The notes: a model not told the origin generated them from the letters alone. Numbered from the stretch's first letter, positions 1-6,918 are shown. The stretch: DNA of 12,400 bases from an uncultured Chloroflexota bacterium (GCA_913052545.1 CAJXEF010000052.1:1-12400), one strand, 5' to 3'. Made by a program: numbers and translations.

Positions 1-153
1 ACTGGAGCCGTCTCGAAGGTTTAAATCAGTATGGTTAAGAGCACTCGCTCCTACTCGCAGCATAATCTCTCCAGGCGAAACTTCCGGTTCTGGACGGTCG
101 CCGTAAGTTAATACTTCTGGTCCGCCATGATGATCTATATAAACTGCTTTCAT
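1..153 (-). CDS. Zinc-type MDR alcohol dehydrogenase / quinone oxidoreductase, N-terminal part
   Basis: Only the first 51 codons are inside the window; the gene runs off the left edge. The protein begins MKAVYIDHHGGPEVLTYGD and continues with PEPEVSPGEIMLRVGASALNHTDLNLRDG. This is the GroES-like N-terminal half of the medium-chain dehydrogenase/reductase superfamily, whose members reduce or oxidise alcohols, aldehydes or quinones with NAD(P)H. The residues ALNHTDLNLRDG occupy the place where the family has its conserved Asn and Asp next to the active site. The start is well supported: an AAGGAG ribosome binding site lies at 164-169 on the same strand, about 10 bases from the ATG. The NAD(P)-binding domain and any structural zinc Cys cluster are outside the window, so alcohol dehydrogenase and quinone reductase cannot be told apart. 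Confidence 0.85.
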   Translation of the reverse strand, partial: MKAVYIDHHGGPEVLTYGDRPEPEVSPGEIMLRVGASALNHTDLNLRDGSS

Positions 154-225
154 TAGTTGGTATCTCCTTGGGGTTTTTCGAATGTCCATCCGGTATTTCT
201 ATCAGGTATTAAAGAAATGGGGGTC

Positions 226-254
226 ATACTACATCCGTCCGTTCTTGGAGTCAA
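226..254 (-). promoter_or_regulatory. Probable sigma-70 promoter of the MDR dehydrogenase gene
   Basis: On the minus strand TTGACT (249-254) is followed by a 17-base spacer and TAGTAT (226-231). The -35 box matches consensus in five of six positions and the -10 box in four of six. Transcription would begin near 219, giving a leader of about 65 bases before the ATG at 153. The assignment rests on sequence match only. Confidence 0.45.
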
Positions 255-285
255 AATAAAATATGGATGTAATTAATGTTCATAT

Positions 286-313
286 TTCACTCCTATAGAA
301 TGAACCATAAAAT
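286..313 (+). promoter_or_regulatory. Possible promoter of pth
   Basis: TTCACT (286-291), a 16-base spacer and TAAAAT (308-313) lie on the plus strand. Transcription would start near 320, giving a leader of about 25 bases before the first ATG at 345. The -10 box matches in five of six positions and the -35 box in four of six. It would be divergent from the MDR promoter with no overlap. Confidence 0.35.
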
Positions 314-344
314 ATTCTTATGGTAGGATTGAAATATCAGTTTA

Positions 345-923
345 ATGAAACATGCGAACGGTTCTGTAATGATTATAGTTGGATTAGGTAACCCGGGTCC
401 AAAATACTCTGGGACACGGCATAACATTGGATTTCAATGTATAGATAGGATGGCTAAGCGTTGGGGAATTGAGGTCTCAGAACGGAGGGCGAAAGCCGTT
501 TTAGGTAAGGGGTCTTATCGGGGACAAAACGTTGTTTTAGCCAAACCCCGCACTTTCATGAACCATAGTGGAGAGGGTCTGCGTTATCTGTTGGCCCGTT
601 TTTCCGCAGTTCCTGCGGACCTATTGGTAATTTACGATGAGATGGCTCTGCCGATGGGTAAGCTTCGCCTAAGGTCTACCGGGTCTGATGCAGGTCACAA
701 CGGCATTCGCTCTATTATAGACTGCTTAAATACTGCGGAGTTTCCCCGTTTAAGGATAGGTATAGGACGTCCAGATCCGGAAAGCAATTATGTCACTCAC
801 GTATTAGATCGTTTCTCACAGGAGGACCAGACGATCATCGACGAAGTGGTCGATAGGGTGATCTTAGCCACTGAATGTATTATAGAAGAAAGCTTGGAAC
901 GGGCCATGAATAAATTCAATTGA
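345..923 (+). CDS. pth: Peptidyl-tRNA hydrolase
   Basis: This cytosolic enzyme cleaves the ester bond of peptidyl-tRNAs that drop off ribosomes, recycling the tRNA. The 192-residue protein has the family's usual length and carries its signatures: IIVGLGNPGPKYSGTRHN near the start, FMNHSG at 71-76, IYDEM at 96-100 and AGHNGIRSI at 116-124. By homology with the E. coli enzyme the catalytic residues are N16, H26, N73 and D98, with N119 in the GHNG motif; all are present. Most Pth proteins begin just before the IVGLGNPG strand, so the ATG at 369 (protein starting MIIVGLGNPG) is an alternative start. Neither start has a strong ribosome binding site; an AGGA at 325-328 is rather far upstream. The gene is monocistronic and converges on glnA with a 68-base gap in which I see no clear terminator. 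Confidence 0.96.
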   Translation: MKHANGSVMIIVGLGNPGPKYSGTRHNIGFQCIDRMAKRWGIEVSERRAKAVLGKGSYRGQNVVLAKPRTFMNHSGEGLRYLLARFSAVPADLLVIYDEMALPMGKLRLRSTGSDAGHNGIRSIIDCLNTAEFPRLRIGIGRPDPESNYVTHVLDRFSQEDQTIIDEVVDRVILATECIIEESLERAMNKFN

Positions 924-991
924 CCTCGAAACTACTTTAAGCGACTTGAGAGGTTTACTGAGTTTTGGGATAATGGAGTATCGATTTACAG

Positions 992-2329
992 TTAAAGCTG
1001 AGGCAGATAATTCCTTACCTCGTAATCAGTAACAGTAGCTCGGTATTTATCCCACTCGATTTGTTTATTCCTGATCAAACTTGAAGATGTAGGTTCCCCT
1101 AGTGTTTGTTGTATCAGATCACTTTTTTCAGCCAAAGATATGGCTTCGCCTAATGTGCCCGGTAGACTAGAAATCCCTCGAGCGTTCAATTCCTCTTGAG
1201 ACATACTGAACATGTTCCCTTCGACTGGAGGAGGAACGGGGTACTCCTCTGTTATCCCTTTGATTCCTGCGGCTAGGAGCACACTAAAAGCCAAATATGG
1301 GTTGCACGCCGGATCGGGAGCTCTATATTCAACCCGGATAGAATTATCAAACCCGGGTTTGTAAGCAGGTATACGAATTAGGTCTGAGCGATTTTGGTGG
1401 TCCCATGAAACATATACAGGTGCTTCAAAACCGGGTACCAAACGCTTGTACGAATTTACCCACTGGTTGGTTACCAGGGATATTTCAGCGGCGTGACGAA
1501 TTAGACCTGCTATGAATTGCCTTCCTGTTAATGATAGGTGCTGCGGATCATCTGGATCGTAGAACGCATTCGTATCTCCTTGAAAAAGAGATTGATGTAT
1601 ATGCATACCAGACCCGTTAACTCCAGTAATTGGTTTAGGCATAAATGATGCGTAGGCCCCGGACAACTGGGCTAATTCTTTGATGACCAGTTTAGCGGTC
1701 ATCACGCTATCTGCCATGGTCAAGGCATCAGTATATTGCAGGTCAATTTCATGTTGTCCAGGAGCCCCTTCATGATGAGAATATTTAACTGGAATGCCTA
1801 TCTCAGATAAATTTAATACCGTGTTCCGTCTTAGATCAGCTGCAGGTTGGCTAGATAATTGGTCGTAGTATCCATGGCTGTCTAATGGTTCCGTTGTTTG
1901 GTTATCTTTGAAGTAAAAAAACTCTAATTCAGGACCAACGTAGTATGTGTATCCTAGTTGGGCTAAATTGGCCAGATTTCTTTTCAGGACATGACGAGGG
2001 TCTCCGGGAAATGGTTCACCATACGGTGTTTGAATGTCACAGAACATGCTGGCTACAGCATTTTGGCGAGGCCGCCAGGGTAGTAGAGCAAAGGTGGTAG
2101 GATCAGGTAGAGCTCTCATGTCACTCTCTTCTATACGAGCGTATCCTTCTATTGCTGATCCATCGAATCCTACTCCTCTTTCTATAGCATCTTCCAGGTC
2201 ATCAACGTTCAAGGCGAACCCTTTAAGTTGTCCTAGAATGTCGGTAAACCAGAGACGTATAAATTCAACGTCGTTATCACGAGCAGTCCTTAAAACGTAT
2301 TCTTTTTCTCCGCTGTATCTACTTGCCAT
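992..2329 (-). CDS. glnA: Glutamine synthetase, class I alpha type
   Basis: GlnA joins ammonium to glutamate using ATP and acts as a cytosolic dodecamer; it is the main ammonium assimilation step. With the ATG at 2329 the protein has 445 residues, close to the 444 of Bacillus subtilis GlnA. An in-frame TTG five codons upstream sits inside the GGAGG ribosome binding site (2338-2342), so it is not the start. Visible motifs are FDGSAIEGYARIEESD (residues 55-70), the metal site GPELEFF (132-138), HHEGAPGQHEID (185-196), the ATP loop KPITGVNGSGMHIHQS (232-247), the flap RLVPGFEAP (296-304) and RVEYRAPDP (332-340). R65 matches the feedback-inhibition Arg62 of the Bacillus enzyme. The region that carries the adenylylated Tyr in GSI-beta enzymes reads NMFSMSQEE here, with Phe in its place. 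Control by GlnE is therefore unlikely, and feedback inhibition is the expected mode. It lies 94 bases downstream of amt. Confidence 0.97.
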   Translation of the reverse strand: MASRYSGEKEYVLRTARDNDVEFIRLWFTDILGQLKGFALNVDDLEDAIERGVGFDGSAIEGYARIEESDMRALPDPTTFALLPWRPRQNAVASMFCDIQTPYGEPFPGDPRHVLKRNLANLAQLGYTYYVGPELEFFYFKDNQTTEPLDSHGYYDQLSSQPAADLRRNTVLNLSEIGIPVKYSHHEGAPGQHEIDLQYTDALTMADSVMTAKLVIKELAQLSGAYASFMPKPITGVNGSGMHIHQSLFQGDTNAFYDPDDPQHLSLTGRQFIAGLIRHAAEISLVTNQWVNSYKRLVPGFEAPVYVSWDHQNRSDLIRIPAYKPGFDNSIRVEYRAPDPACNPYLAFSVLLAAGIKGITEEYPVPPPVEGNMFSMSQEELNARGISSLPGTLGEAISLAEKSDLIQQTLGEPTSSSLIRNKQIEWDKYRATVTDYEVRNYLPQL

Positions 2330-2372
2330 AGCCCTTTCCTCCAATAGGGAGAAATTAGATTATTAAGCAAAT

Positions 2373-2401
2373 AGAGCAGCTCGTTATTAACGAGCTGCTC
2401 T
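2373..2401 (-). terminator. Perfect 29-base palindrome between amt and glnA; hairpin, possibly a partial terminator
   Basis: AGAGCAGCTCGTTA and its exact complement flank a single central base, so the minus-strand RNA can form a stem of at least 12 pairs with a 5-base loop. It starts 22 bases after the amt stop codon and ends 43 bases before the glnA ATG. The downstream minus-strand sequence is A/T-rich (ATTTGCTTAATAATC) but lacks an uninterrupted T run, so it is a poor intrinsic terminator. It could reduce read-through into glnA, stabilise the 3' end of the amt message or mark a processing site. No separate glnA promoter is evident in the short space left. Confidence 0.6.
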
Positions 2402-2423
2402 GGATCGTGACATGCTTGAAGAT

Positions 2424-3632
2424 TTAACTAGTGTAAGCTTCCTCTCCATGGATTGATTGGTCTAATCCGGCTTGTTCGTCACTTTCTTCAGCTCTTAGAC
2501 CGATAGTATATTTGATCGCAAGCAGTATAACCGAGGTTGCTACGAATGACCAAACTAGCGTGGCTACGATTGCAATTAGCTGGTTCAGAACTTGTTCACC
2601 CCGACCAACGTCTAGTGCCCCAAATCCAACGCCAACGAATAATCCAGTAGCTAATGCGCCCCAAACTCCCCCTATCCCATGGACTCCGAAAACTGCTAGA
2701 GCGTCATCAATGTTTAGCTTGAGGAGTAATTCTACTGCTAGGTAGCAGAGTACGCCGGCTCCTATCCCGATTATAAGGGCGGGCATCGGTCCAACGAATC
2801 CTGCAGCCGGTGTAATTGCTACTAACCCGGCTACAGCTCCTGTGGCTGCACCTACTACGCTGGGTTTTTTACCGACAATCCACGATACGATCACCCATGT
2901 GACTACTGCAGCAGCTGCAGCTGTATTGGTTACTACAAAGGCATTTACTGCGGTACCATCAGCGGCTAAAGCGCTTCCGGCATTGAAACCGAACCACCCA
3001 AACCACAGAAGACCTGCTCCTAAAACTACCATAGGTACATTATGTGGAGTGGTGGAGCTACCAGTGAACCCGATCCGTTTACCTACGATTAAGGCTGCAG
3101 CTAATGCTGCAACACCAGAATTGATGTGTACTACTGTCCCTCCTGCGAAGTCGAGAGCGCCTACATCTCCGAGCCATCCACCACCCCAAACCCAGTGAGC
3201 TACAGGGGCATATACGACAGTTACCCATAAGATGATAAATATAAAGTAGGCTCCGAATTTCATTCGTTCAGCAAAAGCACCTGTAATAAGGGCGGGCGTA
3301 ATAATAGCGAACATAGCTTGGAAAATCATGAAAAGCTGGTGAGGCATATTATCGGCGTAAGGACCTGCCTCGGTTGCGCTGACTCCTGCCAGACCAAACC
3401 AACTCAAATCTCCGATGATTTTCATTCCGCCTAAATCAGGGCCGAAAGCTAGGCTGTAACCCCACAATACCCACACGACACCTACCAGACCTATGGCCAT
3501 AAAGCTGTGCATAACCGTTGCAGCAGCGTTTTTGGGTCTGACCAGTCCACCATAGAAAAATGCTAATCCCGGGGTCATCAACAGGACTAGAGCTGATGAT
3601 GCTAGAATCCAAGCGATATCTCCATTGTTCAT
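2424..3632 (-). CDS. amt: Ammonium transporter, Amt/MEP/Rh family
   Basis: This inner-membrane channel imports ammonium. The 402-residue protein starts with the first membrane helix and has no signal peptide, as in Gram-positive and archaeal Amt proteins with eleven helices. Key residues are present: the pore His pair H169 (GTVVHINSG) and H318 (VFGVHGIGGVWG), the recruitment-site D161 (GALDFAGG), W149 (AHWVWGGGW) and F104 at the pore gate. The cytosolic tail contains LRAEESDEQAGLDQSIHGEEAY, split here as LRAEESDEQAG and LDQSIHGEEAY. It closely matches the conserved C-terminal region that couples subunits and responds to PII proteins. No glnK/PII gene is adjacent, so the partner must be elsewhere. 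The ATG at 3632 has a GGGAGAG binding site about 12 bases upstream. amt is the first gene of an amt-glnA transcription unit and has a striking repeat operator upstream. Confidence 0.97.
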   Translation of the reverse strand: MNNGDIAWILASSALVLLMTPGLAFFYGGLVRPKNAAATVMHSFMAIGLVGVVWVLWGYSLAFGPDLGGMKIIGDLSWFGLAGVSATEAGPYADNMPHQLFMIFQAMFAIITPALITGAFAERMKFGAYFIFIILWVTVVYAPVAHWVWGGGWLGDVGALDFAGGTVVHINSGVAALAAALIVGKRIGFTGSSTTPHNVPMVVLGAGLLWFGWFGFNAGSALAADGTAVNAFVVTNTAAAAAVVTWVIVSWIVGKKPSVVGAATGAVAGLVAITPAAGFVGPMPALIIGIGAGVLCYLAVELLLKLNIDDALAVFGVHGIGGVWGALATGLFVGVGFGALDVGRGEQVLNQLIAIVATLVWSFVATSVILLAIKYTIGLRAEESDEQAGLDQSIHGEEAYTS

Positions 3633-3681
3633 AATTACTTGTCTCTCCCACTTAGGATATTCCTAGGTTATTGTTGATACT

Positions 3682-3692
3682 GACATATAATA
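3682..3692 (-). promoter_or_regulatory. Candidate -10 region of the amt promoter
   Basis: On the minus strand, TATTAT (3687-3692) and the overlapping TATATG (3684-3689) lie about 50 bases upstream of the amt ATG and just downstream of the repeat operator. No TTGACA-like -35 box stands at the right distance; the place is taken by the last operator repeat. This is what one expects of a promoter that depends on an activator, but it is inferred from position only. Confidence 0.35.
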
Positions 3693-3698
3693 TTTAAA

Positions 3699-3743
3699 CT
3701 TAGGTGTTAAATAATGATTACTTAGGTGTTAAATATTTGTTAC
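3699..3743 (-). promoter_or_regulatory. Four 11-bp direct repeats upstream of amt, GlnR-like (OmpR-type) operator
   Basis: On the plus strand two 22-base units (3699-3720 and 3721-3742) are identical at 19 positions. Read on the minus strand, in the direction of amt, they resolve into four 11-base steps: GTAAC-n6-TTAAC-n6-GTAAT-n6-TTAAC. This has the same geometry as the actinobacterial GlnR operator (gTnAC-n6-GaAAC, repeated), and the first site matches the a-site consensus exactly. The two b-type steps are identical to each other over all 11 bases. OmpR/PhoB-family regulators bind such 11-bp direct repeats as dimers. The position, about 66 bases upstream of the amt ATG and abutting the -10 candidate, suits activation. 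The region is shared with the divergent deacetylase-family gene at 3802. The identity of the regulator is inference. Confidence 0.6.
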
Positions 3744-3801
3744 ATTTTCCGATATAGTATGAGCTGTTCTTAGATTAAATATCTAAAGGTAGGAGGAGTT
3801 T

Positions 3802-4626
3802 ATGTCCGGTATTTGGCCTGGTGAAATCAAATGTGTTGCGATGCTTACTTTTGATTTAGATGGAGTTTCCTCATGGCTTAGACGTGATCCTAAATATAGT
3901 GATTTGCCTAGCCTGATGTCTATGGCAGAATACGGACCTAGCGTGGCTACTCCTCGGATTTTAGATTTGTTAAACCAATACGATATCAAAGCTAGTTTTT
4001 ACGTGCCAGGCTTTGTCGCTGAGACACATAGGGGTCTAATCAAGGAAATATTTGATCGAGGTCATGAAATTGGGCATCATGGTTATATGCATGAGGCACC
4101 TGCAACTATGTCTAGCAATGAAGAAGAAGAAGTTTTGAAAAAGGGAATAGATATATTGAGTAATATAACCGGTGAATCTCCCACCGGGTACCGGTCACCA
4201 AGTTGGGAACTTAGTTCGGTTTCTCTTGAATTGCTGTCAAAATATAAATTTAAATACGATAGCAGTATGATGGGAGACGATGCACCTTACGTAATAGAGT
4301 CTGAAACTTTCGATGATAGGTTGATTGAAATACCGATTCATTGGGTTTTGGATGATGCTCCTAATTTTGTATATGCTCCCTCTGCCAACCGAATGGGTCC
4401 TATGCGTAGCCCAGAAGACGTATATATGACTTGGGCTGCGGAATTCGAAGGGCTGTATCAGTATGGTAGGTCCTTTAATTTAACTATGCATCCCCAATAC
4501 ATTGGCAGACCGGGTAGATTACTTATGCTGGAAAAGTTAATTAACTATATTAATACGTTCGATCGCGTGGAGTTCATGAGGGTAGATGCCGTGGCTGATT
4601 TGTGGGCCAATATGCATCCGGTTTGA
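3802..4626 (+). CDS. Cytosolic polysaccharide-deacetylase-family (NodB fold) amidohydrolase
   Basis: This 274-residue metal-dependent carbohydrate-esterase-4-type hydrolase cleaves an amide bond. Motif 1 is LTFDLDG (D18 as likely base, D20 as metal ligand), motif 2 is HEIGHHGYMHE (metal ligands H93 and H97) and motif 3 is GYRSPSWE (R131, W135). TMHPQYIGRPGR (228-239) supplies the late His (H230). There is no signal peptide or membrane helix, so it acts in the cytosol. That resembles the PuuE allantoinase / HpPgdA-like branch more than secreted chitin or peptidoglycan deacetylases. The ATG is well supported by AGGAGG at 3791-3796. The gene is divergent from amt and shares its operator region, which hints at a role in nitrogen scavenging, for example on a cyclic imide or ureide. 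The substrate cannot be determined here; a sugar N-deacetylase remains possible. Confidence 0.88.
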   Translation: MSGIWPGEIKCVAMLTFDLDGVSSWLRRDPKYSDLPSLMSMAEYGPSVATPRILDLLNQYDIKASFYVPGFVAETHRGLIKEIFDRGHEIGHHGYMHEAPATMSSNEEEEVLKKGIDILSNITGESPTGYRSPSWELSSVSLELLSKYKFKYDSSMMGDDAPYVIESETFDDRLIEIPIHWVLDDAPNFVYAPSANRMGPMRSPEDVYMTWAAEFEGLYQYGRSFNLTMHPQYIGRPGRLLMLEKLINYINTFDRVEFMRVDAVADLWANMHPV

Positions 4627-4667
4627 TGATAATTGTAGGTTTGGCAAAACATTTTTCTAGCTACTGA

Positions 4668-5537
4668 TCAACTGTTCAAGAGTTTCTTGTATAGTCTATC
4701 TCTTTCAGCAATAGCTAGATTTATATCTACGCTTAGACTATCCAGCGCTTGTCTTTTGTCATATAACGAGACTAGTCCTTTGTTTAACAAGTTGTATGCA
4801 CCTAACATGTCCTCATAAGAAGCTTGTCCATTCGTGTAATATAGCAACGAACTGTGATAATACTGGGATGCAATTTCGTGTTCCGAAATCTGTGATTTGA
4901 ATTCTTGTAGTAGTTTATTGTATTTTCGGTCCAGCTCGATGATAGTTAACTTTAACACATGGAATTCTGAAGAGTTTCTGACGTCTTTGGGGCGGGATCC
5001 TTTCTTAATCCCAATCAGAACACCGTTAATGTTTTTATTAGTCACTTGGCAAGGGTCTGGCGTGTTATTAGCATCCCCTCTAGTGATATAAACTCTCGTG
5101 TTTTTATGAAAATCGATACCTACTATCCGGTGGGCTTTTGCAATTCGATCGGTTCTTGGTAATTGACAATCCTTAGTATAAGTAAAAGAAATTACATCGT
5201 TTACTGAAAGATGGCGTGGGAATGGTGGTCTCAAAAATATTGCTTCATCCCCGCAATCGAGTATAGGTAACATACTGCCGGTACAGGTGAATCCGGATAG
5301 AAAGTAATTATCATTGTCTAAATATGGTCCGATGTTATGTGACCAATTTAGGAAGGTTGATGTTGGTATCCATGTAGAGAGATTTGTGGATGAGGATTCG
5401 ATTTCATCATAATCAGCAACTGTCGAGATCCGAGGTTCACTGGAATGAGCCATCAATGTATAAAACAGTAAACTCACGGCCCAAAATATAATAATTAATG
5501 CCGATAATTTGGGAAAGCGTTTATAAAAATGTGTCAA
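4668..5537 (-). CDS. S26-family signal peptidase, ER/archaeal type, with a helical C-terminal extension
   Basis: This membrane-anchored serine protease probably removes signal peptides from exported proteins. One transmembrane helix lies at about residues 11-29. The protease core follows, with GFTCTGSMLPILDCGD (nucleophile S88), SVNDVISFTY (111-120), AHRIVGID (135-142) and YITRGDANNTPDP (150-162). H136 stands where E. coli-type enzymes have the catalytic Lys, and D155 and D161 are in the acidic motif. This Ser-His arrangement marks the ER/archaeal branch. Four cysteines (C85, C95, C124, C163) lie in the exported core and could form disulfides. Residues 190-289 are charged, predicted helical, probably coiled coil, and not part of the usual fold. 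The only workable start is TTG at 5537 without a ribosome binding site, so the N-terminus is uncertain. It is A/T-rich and Lys/Asn/Tyr-rich compared with its neighbours, which suggests transfer. Confidence 0.8.
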   Translation of the reverse strand: MTHFYKRFPKLSALIIIFWAVSLLFYTLMAHSSEPRISTVADYDEIESSSTNLSTWIPTSTFLNWSHNIGPYLDNDNYFLSGFTCTGSMLPILDCGDEAIFLRPPFPRHLSVNDVISFTYTKDCQLPRTDRIAKAHRIVGIDFHKNTRVYITRGDANNTPDPCQVTNKNINGVLIGIKKGSRPKDVRNSSEFHVLKLTIIELDRKYNKLLQEFKSQISEHEIASQYYHSSLLYYTNGQASYEDMLGAYNLLNKGLVSLYDKRQALDSLSVDINLAIAERDRLYKKLLNS

Positions 5538-5643
5538 CTGTTTATTTTCAATTAGAGGGAATTCTTATGGCTTGGTGTCTTCGTATTAGTTATATTATTT
5601 ATTAGTCAGGGTCCTTGTTTAATTGGAGCATATTGTGTTACGT

Positions 5644-6846
5644 CTAAAGAGTCAGCTCTAAAATATACAACCCCCCTTTATTCCGATCGACCACATATAC
5701 AATACCATTTTCATCTACATAAACGTCGTTAATGCCTATATGTGCATTAGGCTCAGGGAATTCAGGGATGAAATAAGCCACTTCCGCAGGTTGGAACGGA
5801 TTTGCGATATCGAAAACCCGTAATCCAGCATTAAAAAATGTTCCAAATATTAATGTGTCTGAGAAAAAACAGGTAGGACCGGGTTGGTTTTCATATATGT
5901 TGTGGGCACCAAATCTACCTGGCCGGCTAAAAAACTCTTTGGTTTCCGGCATAGGTAATGTGCTAATTATTACAGGGTTGGTTTCTTCCCGAATGTCCAT
6001 TAACCAAATTAGTTTAGGATAGTCTTCACCCCCGTTTCGGACGGATTCTTGTGTTACCACCATTAGATCTCTATTAAAGAGCGGAAGTACGGTATGGGTA
6101 AACCCGGGGAACGGTGGAGCATAGTTAATATGGCTAACTAGGCTAGGTCGGGAAATGTCGCCGATATCCAATATAGCCACACCAGAATCCATATAAGCAG
6201 CATAGGATCTATCGGGGCGTTCCGGATAAACGTTTGCATTATGCAAGCGGTGGCCAGAATCGAACTGTGGATGCCTCTTTGGCATAGGTGAGTCGTCTCC
6301 ATCACGGGTGCCTGGGAACCACCACCGACCTGCTTCTACTGGTTTTTCAGGATTTTCAACATCTACTATCATGTAGAACTGGTCGTCTTTTTGGTCTCGC
6401 GGCTGAAAATCCGCTGCGCCGGTTGATAGGTGGGCGTAACGCCCATCTACCCACCAGAGACAATGGCATCCTCGTGAATAAGGTCCCGTGGTATCTAAGA
6501 AACCGATGCGTTTGGGTTTTTCTGGATTACCTATGTCATATATACCCATCCCGGTTCCGGCTTGCCCAGGCTCTAAAGACTGATAGGCGACTAACATGAT
6601 GTCTTCAACTATTGACAGAGAATTGGATCTCAAATGGGGATATTCTAGGTCAGTTTGGACTAACATTGTTGGGTTACGGAGGTCCGATACGTCGATGCCG
6701 GTAATGTCTTTAGGGGCACTTTCGTGAGCCATATAAAGGATACGCCTGCCGTCATGGGTTCGATGTAGATGTATACCTTCTCCTATATTTCCGAATCCAT
6801 TAAGATCATGGTGTGATATCAGGCGCATGTTTTTTAGTTCTTCCAT
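5644..6846 (-). CDS. LVIVD-repeat beta-propeller protein, probably seven blades
   Basis: The 400-residue protein repeats a blade motif of the form D-I/V-x-x-P-x-x-P: GIDVSDLRNP (50-59), GIYDIGNPEKP (101-111), MIVDVENPEKP (159-169), AILDIGDISRP (224-234), WLMDIREETNP (281-291) and RVFDIANPFQP (343-353), ending in GGLYILEL. This is the LVIVD repeat family, whose function is not established. A His recurs just before the first strand of each blade (H26/H28, H71, H128, H202, H251, H315, H369). That is where central-channel metal ligands sit in other propeller enzymes. There is no signal peptide, so it appears cytosolic. The ATG has a good ribosome binding site (AGGGAG, about 6 bases upstream). It is divergent from the VOC gene at 6999 and ends 106 bases before the signal peptidase start, so it may be transcribed alone. 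Confidence 0.85.
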   Translation of the reverse strand: MEELKNMRLISHHDLNGFGNIGEGIHLHRTHDGRRILYMAHESAPKDITGIDVSDLRNPTMLVQTDLEYPHLRSNSLSIVEDIMLVAYQSLEPGQAGTGMGIYDIGNPEKPKRIGFLDTTGPYSRGCHCLWWVDGRYAHLSTGAADFQPRDQKDDQFYMIVDVENPEKPVEAGRWWFPGTRDGDDSPMPKRHPQFDSGHRLHNANVYPERPDRSYAAYMDSGVAILDIGDISRPSLVSHINYAPPFPGFTHTVLPLFNRDLMVVTQESVRNGGEDYPKLIWLMDIREETNPVIISTLPMPETKEFFSRPGRFGAHNIYENQPGPTCFFSDTLIFGTFFNAGLRVFDIANPFQPAEVAYFIPEFPEPNAHIGINDVYVDENGIVYVVDRNKGGLYILELTL

Positions 6847-6899
6847 CGGTCTCCCTCTATGTTCATGTTGAGTTCGGATTACGAAACAGCAATTATTAT

Positions 6900-6918
6900 G
6901 CCTATAATTTATACAGGC
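6900..6918. promoter_or_regulatory. Inverted repeat in the divergent LVIVD / VOC intergenic region
   Basis: GCCTATA and TACAGGC-type arms (GCCTATA-n5-TATACAGGC, overlapping reading) form a 19-base inverted repeat with one mismatch per arm. It lies in the middle of the 152-base region between two divergent genes, where a shared operator would be expected. It is short, and A/T-rich sequence produces such matches by chance. Confidence 0.25.

Noticed and set aside
251..283. Ten-codon minus-strand frame (starting MNINYIHILF) with a good AGGAG site, as a leader peptide for the MDR gene
   Set aside because: It overlaps the -35 box of the best promoter and lies upstream of its start site, so it would not be in the MDR message. 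The short length makes chance likely.
2330..2344. Upstream TTG start for glnA
   Set aside because: The TTG is part of the GGAGGAAAGG ribosome binding site of the ATG at 2329, and class I alpha enzymes begin at about that ATG.
2330..2423. Glutamine riboswitch (glnA RNA) ahead of glnA
   Set aside because: The space is filled by a simple perfect palindrome, and the conserved internal sequences of the glutamine riboswitch are not present.
2512..3198. Two plus-strand open frames rich in Ala, Thr and Pro
   Set aside because: They lie opposite amt and arise from its Gly/Ala-rich codons; the minus-strand frame is a clear ammonium transporter.
3651..3667. Short inverted repeat with CTTAGGA / TCCTAGG arms in the amt leader
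   Set aside because: The arms are seven bases with a mismatch and a 3-base loop, too weak to claim as a regulatory hairpin.
3705..3745. Bacillus-type TnrA/GlnR (MerR family) box, TGTNA-n7-TNACA
   Set aside because: The matches here are TGTTA-n8-TTAC, one base too long. The tandem 11-bp direct repeat fits an OmpR-type operator better.
5521..5537. TTGACA at 5532-5537 as a -35 box
   Set aside because: It coincides with the signal peptidase start codon region, and no -10 box lies 16-18 bases downstream; the nearest TATAAA is much too close.
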